Shown one piece after another: positions 47,471 to 56,188 of a stretch of DNA of 64,000 nt. Both the position numbers and the translations under genes were made by a program. The stretch's first letter is position 1, and every line of letters starts with the position of its first letter. Location of the stretch: contig OY987265.1 in assembly GCA_963920665.1 (NCBI GenBank), forward strand, positions 33,981,001 through 34,045,000, written 5' to 3'. Below the pieces are notes generated by a model that worked only from the letters and a program-made list of their open reading frames with translations, did not search any database and was not told the DNA's origin. This DNA is from Straminergon stramineum (taxonomy: Eukaryota; Streptophyta; Bryopsida; Hypnales; Calliergonaceae).

Positions 47471-48894
47471 TAGTTACTATTATTATACTGGTCAAATTTT
47501 CATATTTTCTTCTCGGCACTTGAAAGGAGGTTCCAATGCACCAAATAATGTGACATTTTGATATTGTATGCAAAAGTTACAAAGGAACAAAGTTTGGTTC
47601 TAAAATAGTTTCTTCTACATGGGTACCGATTTGATTTTGGAGATGTACACATAGTGAAGATGGTGGTTCAAGATCAATGGCGCATTTTTGAGGGGGGGGG
47701 CGCATGTTGTAGTACAAATAACACACTAGCAAAATAAAATTTCAAAATTTTATAAAACTTTTTTAATCAAATTTATTAGTGAAAAAACCCTTTAATGTAA
47801 GTAAGCTTTATCAAAATCTCCAATAAGGGGAATGATTTTTTTTTAGAATTTTCTTTTGAAGCAAGCAAAATGGAATGTGATTAGACCACATTACCTAAAA
47901 TCTCACAAATCCATAGATTTTTTTTATCTGTTCATCTTGGGACTAACATTTTTAGATCTAAAAATAAACCTCTTCTCAAGTCTCTCTTCAATTTATACCA
48001 ATACCAAAGAGGGAAAGTCAATTGTGGCCAACTATATTTTTTGGTGGTATAAATTAAGGGCATGTTTAATTTGGGGTCCAAAGGGTACTCTCGAGAATAT
48101 GACCGAAGTGTTGCCAAAGCTAGATACCTTTATTAAGAGGGAATCTCTTACACCAAGACCATATAAGGTTCCATTACATTTTGTATTATAGACTTTCTTC
48201 CCATATCCACATCCAACAAAATGAGGTACCGTGAAGTAACCTTTAGTTCTTTCTAATTGTTCATATTGAATGTCAATGAATGAAGAGAATCATTGACTCT
48301 ATAAGATGATTCATTCATTTTCCTCAAATGCAAAATGAAAATCAATACTTTAAGCAAATAACTAAAAAACTAATCTAAAAAATTAACTCTATGTCAACTA
48401 AAAATATAGTTATAGATGCAATACATACAAATGAAAAAGCGTTAATCAAGGTAACAAAACAAGATTGTATTTGCCACCCATTTGCTTAGTAGACTTCTAG
48501 ATGAAGTGTTATCAATATGACCTTGAAGTGTGCTTGTGGAATGTTTGCAACTTTTTCAAAACAAAATTTTAAAAATGTCTACAACTTTTGACATGGCACT
48601 ACATAATTATAAAGTAATATAAAGCCTCAAGAAATTTTTTGGGAGTCTTTATAAAGGTGCTTGAAACATGTACCTCTAAGGCACTGAAGATTTCTTCAAG
48701 TCTTGACCTCAAAAATTCCAAAAAAAAACAAAACACATTCTCCAAAAAAAATTGTAAATTGAAAGAATATTTGGTTTTCATTTGTCTACAAGTAAAATAT
48801 AACCTCTAGTGTAATTTTGACACTATCAATGCACACATCTATGCACCTCAGCTTAAGTGAAAGATAATCTTAATCTTTCTATCAAGAACTAGGG

Positions 48895-49705
48895 ATACTG
48901 TTTTGGCTCAGTCACGAGCATTATTGCACCTCAGTGACCCTTCTGAACAACAGTCAGGAAAGTGAACTCGCCGGCAAGCTCGGATCTTATCTTCACTTCC
49001 TCCAGAAGTCCATTAATATTGGGTGTCTTACAGTAAGCATTCCACTTTCAGTTGGCACTTATGTTAACACCCCACCTAAGTTAAGGTAACCTAGCATTCT
49101 GCAGATATGAAATGGAAGAGGAATGGTGTTCGTGGCAGTCTCTCAAACCATAGCCGCCTTTCCTCGTAGATGAAGTTAAGCTTTAATCATAAACTGTGTC
49201 GTTGAATTGGAGAAAATTTTGGTTGTCAAAAAGCATGAGAACAAAACTCCAACTATTGAACTCGTCTTGTATGAACTGTATTGACGTTTCAGGAAGAACA
49301 TTTTATGAAGTGCCAAATTTGTAGAGTCGGTTCCCCCAATTTAATGAAGTTGACATTTGCTTCAACGGCTTCTTCCTTGCGGATGCTAAGCACGGCATGC
49401 AGGATCCTAAGTATAATTTGTTGCACATCAATGCTGCAATTCTACCCAGTACAGTACAACATGATTTTCCAACCTGGCTTGACTCTCCACGTCTTGCTCC
49501 AGGAACAAATGGACTTGTAATTGCATGCCAGTCCTGGAACCACAGATAAGCTTAATCTCCTTGAATGTGTCTATGGAGCCAAATTGGACCTTGCCTGGAG
49601 CTAAAGTAAACCTTCATCTCCTTCGATCCAGTCTCTACTGGAATTGGCGTCCCTTCTCAGCACAAGTGTCACAATTAGAAAGATGGAAACAAAAGCAAGG
49701 GCAAT
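48895..49705 (+). pseudogene. Decayed gene relic in duplication copy 2, weakly F-box/kelch-like
   Basis: A plus-strand coding relic. An exon-like part ends at a perfect donor (ACA|GTAAGC, about 49032), then an intron of about 75 bp ends at TTCTGCAG (49104). The frame then reads coding-like sequence such as ELEKILVVKKHENKTP, EVPNL*SRFPQFNEVDI and PTWLDSPRLAPGTNGL down to a stop at 49547-49549, with further coding-like sequence in another frame to about 49700. In-frame TAG codons sit at 49151-49153 and 49322-49324. The layout (short strands, a tryptophan probably lost at the second TAG, VxKKxxN...ELxxxGRTxYEV) recalls plant F-box/kelch proteins, but this is a weak guess. The same relic, with both stops, is in duplication copy 1. 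Confidence 0.4.
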
Positions 49706-49951
49706 CGTCAATTTTGTTACATTGGCGGGATTCCACTACTTTGCCATCTTTCACGATACGGGGCCTAAAATGACAATCTGTACATGTCGTAGTATTTCGA
49801 GCTTTGTGTACATGTATGTCCCATTTTTTTTGGAGCCAGGATCACACCAATTTAACGAAATTTAAGATAGTGAGTGAGCACAATCCAAATTTCCCCACAC
49901 TTGTCGTTGTTGAGAAGTGACAACTTTGCTCCCAGTGATGAGTCGACATTT

Positions 49952-50145
49952 TATTTTATTTATTTATTTATATTTTTAACACATGAAACAGAATTCCATG
50001 ATTGCAAAAGGCAAAATACAAGCCCACCAGCCACAAGTGACCTGGTGGGAGCTAGACAACCAGAACTACAAGGACCAGACCGACTCAAAGAACAGACCGG
50101 ACTGACAAATGAGCAAGGGCAATACCACCGAGGGCTCAGCGCAGG
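49952..50145 (-). mobile_element. SINE-like retroposon (194 bp)
   Basis: T-rich start (tail on minus strand), CATGAAACAGAATTCCATG, CCACAAGTGACCTGGTGG. Flanks GTCGACATTT and GTCAACATTT form a 9/10 direct repeat. Confidence 0.7.
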
Positions 50146-50322
50146 GTCAACATTTGAGTTTCATTGCAAACTCAGCGAAATGTTGCTCTCAAACTTCTCG
50201 GTGCACTAAGTTTTTCACGTCTGCGTCATGCGGGGCGTCATGTCGGGAGAATTTGCACATGTCGTTGACAGGATTGGGAATATCATTGTACTGTACCTGA
50301 ATGGTGACACTTTTGTTTTTCC

Positions 50323-51200
50323 CTACTTGAGGTATTCAAGGAGGTGAAGAAACCTCATGGCTGATAGCTTATCATCCATGCGCTGTACGTCTCCTGGAAT
50401 CTTACGTTGTAATTCTTCCTTGCTACTTCCTCAATAGTATGATTGTAATGATAGCAGGCAACTGAATCTGGTCCATCGTCATTTCTTGTACTTATATATG
50501 TAATCGTTTGATCTTCCATGATTTGAGACGTATTATATTAAATAGACCCAGTTGTGAAAAGTTGCTGATAATTGTCCGTTGTAGACTTGAGCCGCCAAAT
50601 ACAGGGTGTGACTCGCATTCTAATTCTCTCGATCTGATACTTAATCTGTAAGTGCCTGAAAGCCAATATTCAAAACAATGAATACTGATGAGTGCACGAT
50701 TCATGGGGATATTTTTCCATGCCAAATAACCTCTCGGTACTCATCTAAAGTGATGCTTGAGACTTTAACAAAAGCATCTCTTTTAATGAATTCATAAGAT
50801 CGATCTAATGATATTGAGGTGAATAGTATATTTGCACAGAACTGAGCTAAAAACTCAAGAAAAGGTTTGGGCGTTAAAGGCTTAAAAATCCGCGAGTCTC
50901 TGCAGTCCGAATGTGCATGACTGACTTCGACTGCTTCTGAACGATCACGATTGTTCTGCAGGTATAATGATTCCAAAGTAAGCGGTCTAGCTGTAGTTGG
51001 CTTGTGATATGAAAGCCAACGTGGCTAGTTTGTCAGTAAATTTTATCATTCTCCCCTGCCACATATTGTACGTAATCACATGAAGACGTCGACGAGTCGA
51101 CGCTCTATCTTTGGGTAGGCAAGAGATTCTGCTCCTTCCAGAGTTCCAGCTTCTTTAAGGGCTGCATACTTGCCACCATCCATATGTCTGACCAATAGAA
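50323..51200 (-). CDS. Unrecognised multi-exon gene, 3' four exons
   Basis: Four exon models chain in one frame on the minus strand. Exon 51200-51088 (113 bp; starts after TACAG, donor GTCTTC), intron of 63 bp with a CTGAC branch-like motif and acceptor ACTAG, exon 51024-50731 (98 codons, contains QNNRDRSEAVEVSHA and FCANILFTSISLDRS), intron 50730-50646 (GTTATT to TTACAG), exon 50645-50548 (98 bp, contains IKYQIERIRMRV), intron 50547-50423 (GTCTAT to AGTAG), last exon 50422-50323 (contains RMDDKLSAMRFLHLLEYLK, stop TAG). All junctions are GT-AG and the phases fit exactly, which random sequence would rarely do. I do not recognise the family. Donor choice for the first exon is not unique. Further exon-like sequence lies upstream (51460-51925) but is interrupted by a retroposon, so the gene may be disabled. 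It lies just right of the end of segmental duplication copy 2. Confidence 0.5.
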
Positions 51201-51212
51201 CTGTACGCAGTG

Positions 51213-51373
51213 GCTGGATTCCCTAGCTGGTCTCGTGTCCGCTAGTGTTATAGTTGTGTCGTTGGTGATGTGTCTCTCCTGCCAGGCCACTTGTGGCCGC
51301 TGGCAGGCTTTGTATTTTGCCCTTGCAGTGAAATTCCCTTTTATTTGTTTCAAAGGAATAAAAATAAATAAAT
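51213..51373 (+). mobile_element. SINE-like retroposon (161 bp) with 14-bp TSD
   Basis: Perfect direct repeats AACTGTACGCAGTG at 51199-51212 and 51374-51387 flank CCACTTGTGGCCGC, CAGTGAAATTCCC and an AATAAATAAATAA-type tail. Inserted at the 3' splice site of the minus-strand gene. Confidence 0.9.
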
Positions 51374-51459
51374 AACTGTACGCAGTGTCAGGAGTCAGGA
51401 CAGTAAAGAGTATATTCTTGCAGACAGAAATTTTGCACATGGCATCAGATGTACTTGAC

Positions 51460-51925
51460 ATTAATTAGGTCTGTTGCGTGAGGACAAGAAGAAAGGCAAG
51501 ATTGCAGGGAGTAGCAAGCTGCTGGAGCCTCCAATGGAAAGTGAAGCCTTCGCCCCTTGTGGCTGGTGGTCTTGTATTTTGCCTTTGGCAATGGAATTCT
51601 GTTTCATTTGTTTCATAAAAGAAAGAAAGTGAAGCCTTCGAATCGCTTCCCTGAATAAAAGAGCCTTGTTTGGTCACCGAAAAACTCGAACAATACAGTA
51701 TCTCGAAACTTTTAATGTTTGCAATTTTTTGGGTACGACATGTAAGCTAATCATCAGTATTAATTATCTACCTTAGCTTTCTTCTGTTGCTGTTGTCTGA
51801 AGCCAGTGCTCATAAATATGTTGGAGACTTGGAGTTGATTTGCAGGTGAACTCTTCAAGACCGCTGATTTGAATCCTTGCTGGAATTGGGCTTACAAGGA
51901 GCAGTAAGATAGGACGCTCTGAAAT
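51460..51925 (-). pseudogene. Probable upstream exons of the 50323-51200 gene, broken by a retroposon
   Basis: Minus-strand sequence at about 51840-51925 has a coding-like stretch (contains ISGLEEFTCKSTPSLQHIYE) and about 51470-51690 has another (contains QGSDSKASLSIGGSSSLL, preceded by a TTTTATTCAG acceptor-like site). The second is split by an 88 bp retroposon insertion (73 bp body plus 15 bp target duplication), which would shift the frame if this is exon. Exon borders here are not certain and no family is recognised. Confidence 0.3.
51553..51625 (+). mobile_element. SINE-like retroposon, strongly 5'-truncated (73 bp)
   Basis: Perfect 15-bp direct repeats AAAGTGAAGCCTTCG at 51538-51552 and 51626-51640 flank CCCCTTGTGGCTGGTGG to the GTTTCATTTGTTTC 3' block. 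Inserted in exon-like sequence. Confidence 0.9.
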
Positions 51926-52108
51926 GGAGAGGGTATTTAGGGCCACTTCATGCTACGGCACAAGGTTGAGAGTTTGTCGATTTTAGCCAATGAGATTGCA
52001 GAAATCCAAGAGTTCGGCCTCTTGAGCCTTCACACAAGGAGGCACAATCTAAAGTCCGTCGCCTACTTGTCTGCCTACATGGCAACCAAATGCCTACATG
52101 GGGACGGA

Positions 52109-52163
52109 CTCTCGATTAGAGTTTGGGTCTCCATTTCTAGCCGACCCAAACTCTAATCGAGAG
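52109..52163. repeat. Perfect 21-bp hairpin, 13-nt loop
   Basis: CTCTCGATTAGAGTTTGGGT and its exact reverse complement are separated by 13 nt. Confidence 0.9.
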
Positions 52164-52256
52164 TTTGTTTATTTGTTTATTTGTGTCCCCATTGGGGTTT
52201 GAACCCTGGTCTCCACCATTACAATGGGGAGTCTTTGCATTCTATGAACCTACTTC
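52164..52256 (-). mobile_element. tRNA-derived SINE-like fragment
   Basis: On the minus strand GACCAGGGTTCAAACCCC matches a tRNA B box and is followed by a tail of AAATAAAC repeats. No target duplication found. Confidence 0.45.
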
Positions 52257-53252
52257 CCTTCAATGTTGAATGCCACCTTTTTATTCCATTTATATCCTTC
52301 ATATTCCTTGTTTAATGATGAGAGCATGTGCTGTAATTATTTTTCCAAGGCCATTTTTGACTCCTTTCTCATGTTTTTTAACCTTTTGCTTGAAAATATT
52401 GTCACATGGGTGACAATGTATTGAAAATTTCAGAAATTGGATGGATTAGAAGTCGAAAAAATGGAATAGGTTTGGGCTTTGGGCTTGGACTTTGGCCTTT
52501 GGAGGCTTCACACTATGGCCGGCCAAAGGCTCCAATTCCTAGTTTTTTTGGCCTATTTATTGCTCATTTCCTTGGACTCTCACCAAAGTTTGGCCACTCA
52601 ATCCCATGGCCTCTCGACTTGGATGGCCATAGTGTGAAGAGGCCCTTAGAAGCGACCATAGAAGCGGCCCATGTACAGAGCATGTGGTTGTTGAAATGGA
52701 CACCATTTGTTTCCCAAAAAAAAAAGGACACCATTTTTTGAGGTAGGAAAATGTGACTGCAAGTGCATGATTTTAGGATAGTGAGCAATGCTTTTGGACT
52801 ATTATTATGTGTGATTCTCTATTCATTAATGCATCATTTAATTGTGAACATATAATTCAAGATGACAATAAGAAAGAAATGATAAATACAAATTTCAGGG
52901 TACAAATTTCTCTTGTTCGATTTAAAGACACTCTATTCCCACATTATGGAACTTTCCTGAACATAGAGAGCACCCACTTCATCTATTTTTGGACCAATCT
53001 GCTCTTTCCAAAGGCACATGATGATTCATTACTGCTAAGTCAAGGAACATTAATAACAACCTATAGACTTTTCACTTTGGAAAATCATATCTAATTGATG
53101 CTAATTCAGAAAATTACAATTTAAATTGCAGTTTGTTTATTTTCCATTTCTCTGTCTACCAAAAAAAATTGGAAGTCATTGGACAAATAGTTTCTTCCAC
53201 ACATCTATTTTTCTCCTTAGATGTACCATTCTTGAGCCTTCTACCCTAAGAT
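52257..53252. other. No gene seen; small inverted repeat at 52504-52640
   Basis: GGCTTCACACTATGGCC (52504-52520) is mirrored by GGCCATAGTGTGAA (52625-52638), possibly a small MITE. The remainder is unassigned. Confidence 0.4.
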
Positions 53253-53263
53253 GAGGTCAAGTA

Positions 53264-53437
53264 GTTTTTTTTTGAAACAAATGAAAGTGCAAAAGGTTAA
53301 AATACATACCCATCAACCACAAGCGGACTGACAGGGAGAGCAAACAACAGGCAAGTCAAAAGAAGACAAGGCAAGAGACTCGAGGGATAGAGAGGCCAAA
53401 TTGAAGCCACAAATGCCACACTGGGGCCTCTCAGTGC
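53264..53437 (-). mobile_element. SINE-like retroposon (174 bp) with 11-bp TSD
   Basis: GAGGTCAAGTA at 53253-53263 and 53438-53448 flank a T-run, AACAAATGAAAGTGC, and CCACAAGCGGACTG (minus-strand family 3' end). Confidence 0.85.
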
Positions 53438-53456
53438 GAGGTCAAGTAAGCTAAGT

Positions 53457-54409
53457 TTAACCCCTAAAGGTATTTGACTATGTTTTCACCAAAAACGCTC
53501 CAAAACTGTCATCTCTAGTACAAGTACCAAATTTTAGAAAAAATAATTTTTTGGACAAATGTAACCGTAGGATCTTGTAGTGATCTGGTTTGGGAAGATG
53601 TGGAAAAAATTTCAGAAATTTCCACCATTTGGATTGCAAGATATTAGCATTTGAAGTGACAAAAAGCCTTTTTTTGGCCCTGCAAAAATCCGGGCAGATG
53701 CACTCCACAAGGTCAGATCATTATGAAAAAATGTCCAAAATGGTTGTAACTCTTTGGATTCATTCTTCAAGTCATGTTGGCTACATGCTTGAAAAATTTT
53801 AGATCATTTGGAATTGTATAACATATAGGAAAAAAATAGTAAGTTGAAAGAAGTAGAGAATGATTCAAAATACTAAATTGTTAATAATTTATTTATGGAA
53901 TTGAGAAATGCCAATCCCAATGGTGAAATTGTTTTAATAAAAAATCTACACTTCAATTTTTTATTTTTTTCCAAAAATATTAAAAATTGAGTGAAATAAA
54001 GGTCTTCAAAGTTTATTTTAGAGTAGAGATTCCATTACTACCCACAAACTACCCACAACTAAAACTCTTCATAACTTTCATCTCATAAATCAAAATGGAA
54101 TGATTCAAAGCTTTCCATGCATATAAAAATCAGGAAAATCAATTTCAAATTTTTATTTAAAAAAAAAGTGATTTTTAAAGAAGTTTTTTTTGTTGCCTGG
54201 GCTGCCCACCGAGCAATGAAAACTACATATCATACAATAACTTTTTAACCATGTCTTCAAAAGTTATGAAAATTGTTGGGTCTTAAAGCTACTCCTCGGG
54301 CACATGTTGTGTGGAAATTTCACAGAAAAAAAATAAAAATTCTATCTGTAGCGAGCTGCCCAAAATCGCTATGTTGCCAAAAAACACCGTTTGGTCCTTT
54401 AGGGGTTAA
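53457..54409 (+). mobile_element. TTAA element family C, full-length copy (953 bp)
   Basis: TTAACCCCTAAAGG at the left and CCTTTAGGGGTTAA at the right, perfect 14-bp inverted ends. No transposase frame. Confidence 0.88.
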
Positions 54410-54866
54410 AGTAGTGTGTTTTTTTCCAGAAATATGATCATTTGATTGATCATACTAGGGAAAGTATAATTTAAATAGAGAAAATCTTCATAACTTCAGA
54501 CGGAGTGAAAAGCATTGCATGTGTTGGTCCAAGAAAAGTATTAAGGTAGTATGCTCCTAAAGCGACCTTTTAAGGACTGGTTGGCCTTTTCGATGGTTCT
54601 CAGATGCAAGAAATTATTTTTATATTACTTTTCACTTGAAGAGAGATTGATGTGGAATCTAACCCAAGTGGTTTCATATTTTTCAGTGCATTTTTGAATT
54701 ACTTATGAATTTCTAAAGAATACTGCCTTAGCTACCTATTCCTGACCATAGGCCTCACAGAACCCACACATGTGTAGTTTGAAAAAAGATATGGCTTCAC
54801 CAAAAACAAGCATTGCAGCATGCAAAAAGTAATAGATAGGGTTCTAAAATGCGACCTTTACTAAAC

Positions 54867-55130
54867 TTAACTCCTAAAAGGCCAAGGCCTATTTTTTGAC
54901 AAAAATCACTTGAAATTGTCATTTCTACTGCATTCATTAAAAAAAATTAGAATTAAAAAAATTTATTTGTAGGATCTTGTATTATACTTGTATGAGATCA
55001 TGAGGTAAATTTTTTTTATCAAGTTTGACCATACAAATTAGAAAATATTAGCATTCAAAGTTGTAGGGGGAAAGTTTTTTGAATATAGGTAAACATTTTA
55101 GAAATAGATCCACCTTGGCTCTTATTCCAT
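54867..55130 (+). mobile_element. TTAA element family C2, left part
   Basis: TTAACTCCTAAAAGGCCAAG followed by sequence like the minus strand of 14702-15641. The right end is not found. Confidence 0.5.
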
Positions 55131-55537
55131 CCACTAGCAAAATATAAAGGAACATTTGATAAATATTAAACCGCTCTGACATCATTGACAAAACATTCAA
55201 TGCTTAACACATATCCATTTTACAACCTCTTAATGTCCATTTCAGGCCGTGGCTAGGGACGGTCTGAAGAAGAGGGTCAGAATTACAGCAGACTACTATA
55301 ATTGAACTCTTCAAAACTGCTAAACAAAAAATGTATATGAGCTTCAAAATGCCCAGCCTTTCTCCATCCTGAAAAAGGGGGTTCTTGGTCAGGATTGCAG
55401 AGCAAGTTGATGCCACTTGCACATAAATCCTTGGAGCCAGAGGCTAGCAAGTTGTATAAGATGTAAGTTGATTTGAATGAACAAGACTAGACACCTACCT
55501 GTCACAATCCAATTCCTCTACAAGGACTTTAAACTAG

Positions 55538-55668
55538 TATTTCGTTAAAATGGCAGTATTCCACAAACTTGGCACATTAGGTTTAGATTATGCGGTCTGA
55601 AATCTATAGCTATCCTAGATAACGAATGAAAAAATGGCATATGAATTCCACCATTTTAACGAAATATC
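55538..55668. mobile_element. MITE family J, copy 1 (about 131 bp)
   Basis: TATTTCGTTAAAATGGCAG and inverted CCATTTTAACGAAATA. It shares CAGTATTCCACAAACTTGG with the copy at 56036. Confidence 0.65.
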
Positions 55669-56035
55669 TGTTTTCAATTATTGATCGATATTGTGGTAAG
55701 TTTATGTCAAATTGCCAGCCGGGTTCAGAATAAGTTATCAAGCATCTGAGCTCTGCTCTGGCATTTCCTTTGTCAGTTGGCTGTGCTCCCTTGTGCTGGT
55801 TTCAGAAAATCAAGTAAGTTATCGAGGCCATCTGTTACTCAAATCATGATGTACAGCCTAAGTTCTGGCACGTTGTTTTTGTGTGGTTGAGGAGACAATG
55901 CACATGTTCCAGTTCCTCGAGTGGGGTGTGTCACAAACCCAAATTAAAGAGCATGCTCTCTTATTAATTTCTAGGAAGAACACATCTAAATTTGTGCATT
56001 GAGCTTCTTTTGGTGTAAGCTGAAGCTATGAAACA

Positions 56036-56188
56036 GATATTTCATTAAAATGGCAGTATTCCACAAACTTGGTGCTTTTTAGTTTCGACAGTGTGGTCTG
56101 AGATCTATACTAGTCTCAGACTTGAGGGCTAAAACAAAAATGGAATGGAAAAATGGCAGATTTCATATGCCATTTTAACAAGATTTCC
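56036..56188. mobile_element. MITE family J, copy 2 (about 150 bp)
   Basis: GATATTTCATTAAAATGGCA at the left and TGCCATTTTAACAAGAT at the right, with an interior like copy 1. Confidence 0.6.

Larger units (their letters stand above)
38868..49704 (+). repeat. Segmental duplication, copy 2
   Basis: Direct copy of 1-12695, about 26 kb away. The left limit cannot be set because copy 1 is cut by the window edge; homology probably continues left into the rest of the GT2 gene. Insertions private to this copy: B and C at 40085-41564, solo LTR 41710-43034, MITE G 44041-44236, paired E 44279-44732, retroposon 44890-45344, G with nested B 45461-46219 and solo LTR 46289-47470. Confidence 0.92.
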
